Part shown: piece by piece, positions 55,597-62,544 of the stretch
Numbering within the stretch: the stretch's first letter is position 1
Layout of the letters: each line of letters begins with the position of its first letter
Assembly (NCBI GenBank): GCA_902777385.1
Contig: CACYTP010000001.1
Location: forward strand, 62,001 to 126,000
Source of the DNA: an uncultured bacterium
GTDB lineage: Bacteria > Cyanobacteriota > Vampirovibrionia > Gastranaerophilales > Gastranaerophilaceae
Direction: 5' to 3'
Length of the DNA stretch: 64,000 nucleotides
Notes under the pieces: generated by a model
The model's input: only the letters and a program-made list of their open reading frames with translations
Databases searched by the model: none
Told to the model about the DNA's origin: nothing
Made by a program: the position numbers and the translations under genes

Positions 55597-56271
55597 ATGA
55601 CATCAAAGAAAGCTGCGTTTACTCTGGCGGAAGTTTTAATCACCCTTGGCATAATCGGTATTATTGCCGCAATGACACTACCTGCATTAATGATAAAATA
55701 TAAAAAAACTCAGACCGAAACGAAATTACAAAAATTTTATTCAATAATGAGTCAGGCTGTGTTGAGGTGGGAAACCGATGAAGGATTAGAACCCGATCAG
55801 GTGAAGTTTACTGTGACTACTAATGATGAAGGCGAAAGAGATTTTGTAGGTGATTTTCAAACCTGGTATGTTGCTAATTTGGGTAAATATCTTAATAGTA
55901 TTGATAAAGATGTAAAGTCAAAAGTTTTTGAAACTGATGACGGTGATGTAACACAGTCAAGATATACAATTGTACTGAATGACGGTTCAGGTTTTAACGG
56001 ATATATTGAAAGTGAAAGCAGACTTTGGATTTTTTATTGTACGGAAGCAAAATATTGTGCCCCGGAATCTTATGACGGAAAAAATACATTTTTATTTTCA
56101 ATAATTAACGGAAAATTTATAACAGGAGCTATTCCAAATTCAGATTTAAGTCGAGAAGCAATACGGCAAAATTGTATTAGTGGTCTTAGGAACGGCTATT
56201 GCCATAATTGTGCAAGATTAATTCAAATGGATGGCTGGAAAATATCTGATGATTATCCTGTAAAATTTTAA
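55597..56271 (+). CDS. type IV pilin-like protein (prepilin-type leader)
   Basis: 224 aa from ATG 55597: MTSKKAAFTLAEVLITLGIIGIIAAMTLPAL, a class III type signal cleaved and methylated at the F, then a hydrophobic helix. The globular part has four Cys and ends CxxLIQMDGWKI.DDYPVKF, a tail shared with the pilin at 60505. ATG 55597 has no good ribosome site; the same frame is open from 55174, so the protein may really be made from ATG 55170 when the G tract has nine G, adding about 140 residues. Surface or pseudopilin role; partner may be pilT. Confidence 0.8.
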   Translation: MTSKKAAFTLAEVLITLGIIGIIAAMTLPALMIKYKKTQTETKLQKFYSIMSQAVLRWETDEGLEPDQVKFTVTTNDEGERDFVGDFQTWYVANLGKYLNSIDKDVKSKVFETDDGDVTQSRYTIVLNDGSGFNGYIESESRLWIFYCTEAKYCAPESYDGKNTFLFSIINGKFITGAIPNSDLSREAIRQNCISGLRNGYCHNCARLIQMDGWKISDDYPVKF

Positions 56272-56398
56272 ACAAATGCCTCACAGAAAAAGGTTTTATT
56301 AAAAATATTAAGTCTTGTAACAAGATTTTCCTAAAAAATTTGTTTTTTTTTTATAAATAAAATACAATGAAATTGGGAAAATTTGAGGGATTATTAAT

Positions 56399-56959
56399 AT
56401 GGCAAATACAGCGACTAAGGAAAGAACCTTAACTCCACAAGAAGTTAGAGCTATTTTGAATACAGATAATAAAGAAATTATTGAACTTTGCAAAAAGGCT
56501 TCAATTATGCCGAGAAAAAACAGCAAAGGTATGACATACTTTTCTTATGAAGAAGTAAAAAATCTGAGAAAAGTTCAGGCAATCAAGAAAAAAGAAGCTC
56601 CTGTAAAAACTACTGTTGTTGAAAAAAAGGCTGTTCCTGCAGCTTCTGTTGCGGCTTCTCATTCTGCACTAATGCAATCTTCCGTCGCTCAAACAGCAGC
56701 AATCCAAAGAATGCTTACGGCTGTTCAATCTATGGAAACAACTCTTAGTGACAGAATTGCCAAAGTAATTGACGAAAAACTTGAAGGCATGGATGAAGTT
56801 GTTGTTGAATTAATCAGATGCAAAACTGATAATGAAACCCTCAGACAAAAGATTGTTGACCTGAACAAAGAGGTTTATCAATTAAAGAATACTTTAAATT
56901 GCTACAAACCTGTCGGTTTAGGTTTTTATGTAAAAAAAGAACAACGTGTTTGGGAATAA
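56399..56959 (+). CDS. MerR-like HTH plus coiled-coil protein
   Basis: 186 aa. Residues 10-65 resemble a MerR-type DNA-binding domain (LTPQEVRAILNTDNKEIIELCKKASIMPRK, GMTYFSYEEVKNLRKVQAI). An Ala-rich linker follows, then a long coiled coil (about residues 100-170, TLSDRIAKVIDEKLEG, LRQKIVDLNKEVYQLKN). It is 19 bases before recA, so it may share its transcript. Could be a chromosome-binding or regulatory protein. Confidence 0.7.
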   Translation: MANTATKERTLTPQEVRAILNTDNKEIIELCKKASIMPRKNSKGMTYFSYEEVKNLRKVQAIKKKEAPVKTTVVEKKAVPAASVAASHSALMQSSVAQTAAIQRMLTAVQSMETTLSDRIAKVIDEKLEGMDEVVVELIRCKTDNETLRQKIVDLNKEVYQLKNTLNCYKPVGLGFYVKKEQRVWE

Positions 56960-56978
56960 TTAAGAGGATATAAGTTTA

Positions 56979-58004
56979 ATGGCAGTCAAAGAAAAAGAAA
57001 CTACGGCCACTTCTGTTTCTGATGAAAGAAGTAAGGCTCTAAAGTTAGCTATCGAAAAAATAGAAAAAGATTTTGGGAAAGGTGCAATAATGAAGCTTGG
57101 GGATAAAGCTACAGTGAATGTAGATGCTATCCCGACAGGTTCTTTAGCATTAGATATAGCTTTAGGTATCGGTGGTGTTCCAAGAGGTCGTATTATAGAA
57201 ATATATGGACCTGAGAGTTCAGGTAAAACAACTCTTGCACAACACATTGTTGCAGAATGCCAAAAAAGAGGCGGAATTGCTGCTTATGTGGATGCAGAAC
57301 ATGCTTTGGATCCTGAATATGCAAGAAATTTAGGTGTACAGGTTGATGATTTGCTTATTTCACAACCGGATACAGGCGAACAGGCATTAGATATTACGGA
57401 AGAACTTGTACGTTCCGGTGCTGTTGACGTTGTTGTTGTTGACTCGGTTGCCGCACTTGTTCCAAAAGCAGAAATAGAAGGTTCTATGGAAGATCAGCAA
57501 ATGGGCTTGCAGGCTCGTTTGATGAGTAAAGCATTGAGAAAATTAACCGGTATTATCGGAAAAACAAGCACTACAGTTATTTTCATTAACCAATTGAGAA
57601 TGAAAATAGGTGTTATGTACGGAAATCCGGAAACAACTACAGGCGGTAATGCTCTTAAATATTATGCAAGTGTCCGTCTTGAGATAAGAAGAACTGAAGG
57701 TTTGAAAGGCGATGGCGAAGAAATCGGTAACCATGTCAGAGTAAGAGTTCTTAAAAATAAGGTTGCTCCTCCGTTCAGAACTGCTGAATTTGATATTATA
57801 TTTGGTAAAGGTATTTGTAAAATCGGTAATATACTTGATGTTGCCGTAAATATGAATATTGTCAATAAAGCCGGTTCATGGTTCAGCTATAAGGATGAAA
57901 AACTCGGTCAGGGCAGAGATAAAGCAAAAGAATACCTGTCGGAACATACTGACATGTTACAGGAAATCGAAGCTCTTATCAGAGAAAAATTGGCGGAAGA
58001 ATAA
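56979..58004 (+). CDS. recA: recombinase RecA
   Basis: 341 aa. Walker [10 protein letters not shown] (77-85), Walker [12 protein letters not shown]1/L2 loops ([41 protein letters not shown]). It drives homologous recombination and the SOS response. No LexA box was found upstream by eye. Follows the MerR-like gene; a terminator follows. Confidence 0.98.
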   Translation: MAVKEKETTATSVSDERSKALKLAIEKIEKDFGKGAIMKLGDKATVNVDAIPTGSLALDIALGIGGVPRGRIIEIYGPESSGKTTLAQHIVAECQKRGGIAAYVDAEHALDPEYARNLGVQVDDLLISQPDTGEQALDITEELVRSGAVDVVVVDSVAALVPKAEIEGSMEDQQMGLQARLMSKALRKLTGIIGKTSTTVIFINQLRMKIGVMYGNPETTTGGNALKYYASVRLEIRRTEGLKGDGEEIGNHVRVRVLKNKVAPPFRTAEFDIIFGKGICKIGNILDVAVNMNIVNKAGSWFSYKDEKLGQGRDKAKEYLSEHTDMLQEIEALIREKLAEE

Positions 58005-58072
58005 TAAATATTAAGTTTTATAAACTTAAATAATGTGCTGAAAGCCAATAATATCAATATAAAAAAAATTTA

Positions 58073-58121
58073 AGAACATGTTTTTTGCAGCAAACTAGCA
58101 ATAAAAAACATGTTCCTTTTT
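58073..58121 (+). terminator. terminator of recA
   Basis: AGAACATGTTTTTTGC pairs with GCAATAAAAAACATGTTC (one bulge) around a short loop, then CTTTTT. Confidence 0.8.
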
Positions 58122-58167
58122 ATAATAAACATCAAAAAAATAAATAATTTACATAGGAGGTAAATAA

Positions 58168-59079
58168 ATGTCATTGTCAGTAGGTGCAATAAAAAATTAT
58201 TCAGAAACAACAAATATTCAAGCCCCATCAAAAAGAGCGGTATCTGCTCCGCAGCAAAACGATAGTGCTGTAAGTTTTGGTAACGGTATGAAAAAAGCAA
58301 GAAATTATGTTCTTGCTACGGTAATGGGTGTTCCTGTAGTTTGCGGAGCGTTATCAAGCTGTGATAAGGATGGATGGTTGGCATCAGCAAAGGCTGAAGC
58401 AACAGTTACTGCAAAGGATTCTTGTTGTTGTTGCAATAATCATGGTTATTACATTCCTGATACAATAATTAAGCATGATTCAATTTTCCTTCCGGGTGAT
58501 TCCGTATATATTAAAGATAACTACGCATCTCCTGTAATTGATACATTAAATGCAATTCTTGATGATGTAGGCGTTGACAGAGGTAAAGGTTATGTACCTT
58601 TAAGAATATCATTTGTTGACGAACAAGAAAGTAAATTAAGAAAGAATATATTTGACGGTAAATCTTCAGGTATAGACCAAGTTTTCTATAAAGGAACAAA
58701 AACACCTTGGGATGACGATATGGGCAGATACGTTGTTGGTACACCTAACGATGAACATGAAATGTATTTGTTGTCATTAACAGAAGACGGTAAATTATCT
58801 GTAATGAAGATGGTTCCAAAACTTGGTGCAACAAACTTTGACAAGATAGACAACTTTATGTTAGCACCAACCGGCTATGTATTTGACAGAGATCGTGCAG
58901 CACAATTAGTAAGAAGATTTGATGTTGCAAGAGATCAGGTTGGCAGAGAATATGCAGCTTCTTACGAAAAAGGTGATTTGCCAAAATCTATTATGATTAC
59001 AAATCCGTATGATACAAAATGGAGATACACAGATATCAATGTTGTATCAGGTGATCCTTATTACGGCGAAAATGAATAA
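58168..59079 (+). CDS. hypothetical protein, 303 aa, possibly membrane-anchored
   Basis: ATG 58168 has a strong ribosome site (AGGAGG). The first 45 residues are polar, with AVSFGNG; a hydrophobic stretch follows (YVLATVMGVPVVCGALSSC, about 47-65), which could be an anchor or an internal lipobox-like site. A CCCC run sits at residues 86-89. The rest is a soluble domain of 200 residues. No family recognised. Confidence 0.65.
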   Translation: MSLSVGAIKNYSETTNIQAPSKRAVSAPQQNDSAVSFGNGMKKARNYVLATVMGVPVVCGALSSCDKDGWLASAKAEATVTAKDSCCCCNNHGYYIPDTIIKHDSIFLPGDSVYIKDNYASPVIDTLNAILDDVGVDRGKGYVPLRISFVDEQESKLRKNIFDGKSSGIDQVFYKGTKTPWDDDMGRYVVGTPNDEHEMYLLSLTEDGKLSVMKMVPKLGATNFDKIDNFMLAPTGYVFDRDRAAQLVRRFDVARDQVGREYAASYEKGDLPKSIMITNPYDTKWRYTDINVVSGDPYYGENE

Positions 59080-59101
59080 ATAACACGATTTCATAATATA
59101 A

Positions 59102-59134
59102 AAAATCTCCGGCTTCAAAGTCGGAGATTTTTTT
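59102..59134 (+). terminator. Rho-independent terminator
   Basis: AAATCTCCG pairs with CGGAGATTT around GCTTCAAAGT, then T-run. Confidence 0.9.
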
Positions 59135-59200
59135 ACATACTATTGTCATTGTTAATTGTTTATACTAAAATAAATGTTAAGAAATAAGGAGTGTTAGGGT

Positions 59201-60322
59201 ATGAAATTTGTTATTAAAAAGGACGATTTATATAATGGGATTAAAATAGTAGAAAATGCTACAAGTACAAGAGCTTTACAGCCTGTTTTGTTAAATATTT
59301 TGATTGAAACAGTGGGAACAAATGCTATAAGACTTGTTGCAACCGATTTAGACTTAACAATAATAACAGAGGTTGACGCTCAAGTAGAGGCAGAAGGTAA
59401 AATCACCCTTCCGTCAAAAACTCTTAACGAAATTGTTTCAAAATTAGGTAACAAATTAATTACCTTTGAAAAGCAGGCAGATTCTTCTATAGTAAATATT
59501 ACCTGCCAAAATTCAAAGTTTGATATAATAGGTATTTCAGCAAACGAATTTCCTCCGGAGGTTTACAATGTTGAACTAAAAGAAGATGAAAGTTTTGAAA
59601 TAGAAGTAAAACCACTTACAAAAGCCGCTAAAAAAGCAGGTTTTGCGGCAGCCGGTTATGAAACAAGTAATCTGTTGTCAGGTATAGTATGTGATATCAC
59701 AGGACAAACGTTGGAAATAGCTTCTACAGACGGTAACAGACTTGCAAGAGTTAGAGAAGCCGTTAAGAACAGTGATGAAAAAGCACGTCAGTTAATTATA
59801 CCTTCCCGTACGATGAATGAATTTAACAAAATAAGTTCTTATATGGAAGAAGACAGTATAAAAATTTATGCCCAAAAAACAAAAATAGTTTTCCAATCTG
59901 CAAAAACAACAATGATTTCAAGATTATTAGACGGTCAGTTCCCTAAATATAACCAGCTTATTCCGTCAGAAAGTCCAAAGACAGCTGTGATTAATGTTTC
60001 TGATTTAACCTCTGCACTGGAACGTGTTGCAATTATGGTTAATGACAAAACAAGTAATGTAAAAATGGAATTTTCTGAAAACAATCTGAAATTAATGGCA
60101 GATACTCCTGATTCAGGTAAGTCAGAAGAAGAATTAACTATAGATTATTCAGGCGATGATTTGGTAATAGCTTTTAACTATAAATATGTATTGGAAGCTT
60201 TGAAGAATATGGAAAGTGATGAAGTTAAAATAGGATTGAATACAAGTTTATCGGCAACGGTATTCAGACCAAACAGCGAAGACGATTTTGTTTGTCTGAT
60301 TATGCCGCTTCAAATCAGGTAG
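59201..60322 (+). CDS. dnaN: DNA polymerase III beta clamp
   Basis: 373 aa. Three-domain clamp sequence: MKFVIKKDDL start, ...GNRLARVR, MISRLLDGQFPKYNQLIPSE and the C-terminal MPLQIR, typical of DnaN. The ring-shaped dimer holds polymerase on DNA. TAAGGAG lies ahead of ATG 59201. dnaA and recF are not next to it. It is 9.2 kb from the candidate origin. Confidence 0.97.
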   Translation: MKFVIKKDDLYNGIKIVENATSTRALQPVLLNILIETVGTNAIRLVATDLDLTIITEVDAQVEAEGKITLPSKTLNEIVSKLGNKLITFEKQADSSIVNITCQNSKFDIIGISANEFPPEVYNVELKEDESFEIEVKPLTKAAKKAGFAAAGYETSNLLSGIVCDITGQTLEIASTDGNRLARVREAVKNSDEKARQLIIPSRTMNEFNKISSYMEEDSIKIYAQKTKIVFQSAKTTMISRLLDGQFPKYNQLIPSESPKTAVINVSDLTSALERVAIMVNDKTSNVKMEFSENNLKLMADTPDSGKSEEELTIDYSGDDLVIAFNYKYVLEALKNMESDEVKIGLNTSLSATVFRPNSEDDFVCLIMPLQIR

Positions 60323-60416
60323 GCGTAGCCTACTTCTTTATGTCACCAGAATTTCCGCACGATTATACTGTTTTTCCGTGTTGATTTGGCGTAGCCTACT
60401 TCTTTATGCCACCAGA
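60322..60416. repeat. two 29-bp direct repeats
   Basis: 60322-60350 and 60388-60416, GGCGTAGCCTACTTCTTTATG[TC]CACCAGA, differ at one position, period 66 bp. The first is preceded by GTA so that GTAGGCGTAGCCTAC forms a hairpin. A further hairpin TCTCTCC.TAC.GGAGAGA follows near 60426-60442. No gene overlaps the second half (60323-60504 is intergenic). Confidence 0.8.
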
Positions 60417-60504
60417 TACAACAAATCTCTCCTACGGAGAGAAAAGAATTTCAATTTGAGGCATCAGCCGAAAATTAGAAATTCAAGAGAGGGTAAAAAT
60501 TTTA

Positions 60505-61176
60505 TCAAAATTTTAACGGATAGTCTTTAGGTATTTTCCATCCGTTCAATTGGATTAGTTTTGTGCAAAGTTTGTTACGTGTACCACCGCAAGCATATTT
60601 ATTGGTGGAATCGATAAGTTTTTCCATTGTCCCATCCCATGTGTATGCATACGGCTCAAATGTTGGATTAACTGAATATAATGTATTATTATTAGGTACT
60701 ACCCCAGTTGCAAATTTTGGCAAAAATCTAAAAGAAAAAATATAAATTCCGTGATTTTCATCCCCCATATATTTTGGATTTGTATAAAAATCAATGTCAT
60801 ACAAATAATTAGGAATATACAGAATTCCCCCGTCATTTAAATATACATAGAAACCCTTATTATCATTCTTTTTTTCTGTCTTTAATATTTGCAAGTTTTT
60901 GCCAATATACTTATTAAATTTTTCTATTGCTTCATCTGTTGTACAAGTCGGAGTCCTTGAAGGACCGCAATCCCAATCCCAATACTGAGGTTCACCATAT
61001 TCAACCGTAGATAATTTTATTGCCTGATTAACAACAGAATATATTTTAGCTAATTTTGTTTCTACTTCATGTTTTCTGTGATTTTGTATGAGTGTCGGCA
61101 ATGTCATTGCCGCAACTACACCAATTATGCCGAGGGTGATTAACACTTCTGCTAATGTGAATGCCTCTTTTTTCAA
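60505..61176 (-). CDS. type IV pilin-like protein (prepilin-type leader)
   Basis: 223 aa from TTG 61176 (AAAGGAATAATACA ahead). The leader KKEAFTLAEVLITLGIIG is followed by VVAAMTLPTLIQN, a prepilin cleavage site before the F and a hydrophobic helix. The globular domain has six Cys (CGPSRTPTC, KYACGGTRNKLC) and the shared tail CTKLIQLNGWKIPKDYPLKF. Paralogue of the protein at 55597. Cell-surface location expected. Confidence 0.85.
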   Translation of the reverse strand: MKKEAFTLAEVLITLGIIGVVAAMTLPTLIQNHRKHEVETKLAKIYSVVNQAIKLSTVEYGEPQYWDWDCGPSRTPTCTTDEAIEKFNKYIGKNLQILKTEKKNDNKGFYVYLNDGGILYIPNYLYDIDFYTNPKYMGDENHGIYIFSFRFLPKFATGVVPNNNTLYSVNPTFEPYAYTWDGTMEKLIDSTNKYACGGTRNKLCTKLIQLNGWKIPKDYPLKF

Positions 61177-61202
61177 TGTATTATTCCTTTACTTAATGAT
61201 AT

Positions 61203-61238
61203 AAGCAATAATTTACTTAAATAAGCAAATTATTGCTT
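61203..61238. promoter_or_regulatory. 12-bp perfect inverted repeat between divergent genes
   Basis: AAGCAATAATTT (61203-61214) and AAATTATTGCTT (61227-61238), 12-nt spacer, 26 bases upstream of the pilin start and 60 upstream of the HTH gene. It looks like an operator; the HTH protein may bind it. Confidence 0.55.
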
Positions 61239-61299
61239 TAAAAATAACATATTTGATTTGAATTGTCAATATTTGCTAGTATTACCAAAAGAGGGTACT

Positions 61300-61515
61300 A
61301 TGACTGCTAATAAAGAAATAAGAGTACTTATGTTACAAGAAGGGCTTAATTTTGCTAAATTATCGGCTCTGATTTCTCAAAAAACAGGGACTAAATATAC
61401 TGCTGACGGATTATCAAAAAAAATCCGGAATAATACACTAAAATTTGTCGAAGCAGAATTAATTGCAGATACATTAGACTATGATATTATCTTTCAAAAA
61501 CGTGTAAAAACGTAA
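61300..61515 (+). CDS. small HTH-like protein, 71 aa (family member 3 of 3)
   Basis: MTANKEIRVLMLQEG start (GAGGG ahead of ATG 61300). Shares the pattern with the proteins at 1550 and 5135: L..LI....G.KYT...LSKKI.....KF.EAE.IA..LDYD. Divergent from the pilin-like gene across the palindrome at 61203-61238, so it may regulate it. Confidence 0.7.
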   Translation: MTANKEIRVLMLQEGLNFAKLSALISQKTGTKYTADGLSKKIRNNTLKFVEAELIADTLDYDIIFQKRVKT

Positions 61516-61540
61516 ATTGTCATTTTAAAATTTTTTATAT

Positions 61541-61858
61541 TTAATACTGGAAAAATCTGTCAAAATCTACATCATCAAAGTTGCACAGAAGTCTGTATAC
61601 ATCGTCATCTTCGTCCATTCGCTGAAAGTTATAGTTATCAAATGTCCAGTACTTTGGATTTATTCCTTTTACCATGACGATGCCGGCATCTTTTAGTATG
61701 ACTAATTTTTTCTTTACGATTTCTACCGGTAATTCTACAAGTTTAGCCAGTTCCACAGCAGTAATACCTTTATCACTGCTGCATTTTTCGGGTGTCATGA
61801 ACATAAGCTCCAGCCCAACTGATTTTAACGCTTTATCTTCTGTTTCTGAGTCATACAT
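61541..61858 (-). CDS. winged-helix DNA-binding protein, 105 aa
   Basis: Residues 25-75 (CSSDKGITAVELAKLVELPVEIVKKKLVILKDAGIVMVKG) read as a winged helix, followed by an acidic aromatic tail (DEDDDVYRLLCNFDDVDFDRFF). No family recognised. Convergent with the HTH gene before it. Confidence 0.6.
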   Translation of the reverse strand: MYDSETEDKALKSVGLELMFMTPEKCSSDKGITAVELAKLVELPVEIVKKKLVILKDAGIVMVKGINPKYWTFDNYNFQRMDEDDDVYRLLCNFDDVDFDRFFQY

Positions 61859-61947
61859 GCTACCATAATACGAAAAATATTTTGTTTTTTTATCATTCTT
61901 TTAATGTAAATTAGTTTATATTTCAAAATGCGTGATATAATATTTTT

Positions 61948-62349
61948 ATGAAAACATTAGCACAATTTGTACAACAAAGAAGAGATGATTTGGGTATGTC
62001 TGCCAAAGGACTTGCGATGGCTTGTAATCTTGAGATTGAAGAGATTGAAGAGATTGAAGCGGGAAAAACATTATTTTTGCCTGTTACGGTCAGACAGAAG
62101 CTTGCAAAAGGCCTTAGATGTGAACCGCATTCAATAAAAAGACTTGAAAAGGATTTTGACACAAATTTTGTGTCTGATCAGATTATAGAAAGCTTAAAAG
62201 AGCTTATTTTAAACGGTGCAGGTGGTCTAAAGTGTCCTAAATGCGGAGCTCCGCTTGTTACCCGTATTGCAAAAATGTATGATTTGGAAGACAATTTAAT
62301 GCTTCATCCAAAAGCTCACTGCACAAAATGTGTTTTTCAAATCCATTAA
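61948..62349 (+). CDS. XRE-type HTH protein with C-terminal zinc ribbon
   Basis: 133 aa. Residues 1-55 HTH (QRRDDLGMSAKGLAMACNLEIEEIEEIE, with GAAGAGATT repeated in the DNA); residues 95-128 zinc ribbon (CPKCGAP and CTKC). A transcription-factor-like layout. No target known. Confidence 0.72.
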   Translation: MKTLAQFVQQRRDDLGMSAKGLAMACNLEIEEIEEIEAGKTLFLPVTVRQKLAKGLRCEPHSIKRLEKDFDTNFVSDQIIESLKELILNGAGGLKCPKCGAPLVTRIAKMYDLEDNLMLHPKAHCTKCVFQIH

Positions 62350-62353
62350 TTTC

Positions 62354-62398
62354 CAACATGTATATTGACAAAAATTTTGGTTTATGTTATACATGTTG
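62354..62398 (+). promoter_or_regulatory. promoter enclosed by an 11-bp inverted repeat
   Basis: CAACATGTATA (62354-62364) and TATACATGTTG (62388-62398) are perfectly inverted. Between them TTGACA (62365-62370) is a consensus -35 and TATACA (62388-62393) a near-consensus -10 at 17-bp spacing. The palindrome would let a regulator cover the promoter. Confidence 0.65.
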
Positions 62399-62419
62399 TG
62401 GGGTAAATGTATATTTATA

Positions 62420-62450
62420 AGTCTTGTCAATCGACGAGACTTTCTTTTTT
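62420..62450 (+). terminator. terminator or attenuator in the leader of the large gene
   Basis: AGTCTTGTC pairs with GACGAGACT (one T-G pair) around AATC, then TTTCTTTTTT. It lies about 20 bases after the expected start of transcription from 62354-62398 and before the next gene. Confidence 0.8.
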
Positions 62451-62544
62451 GCTTGTATAATTTTAATTAATGTTAATTTTTTTTTACATATACTAAAGTT
62501 TTCATATTTTAATGTCGATATACATGCCGGAAAGGAATTTTCAC

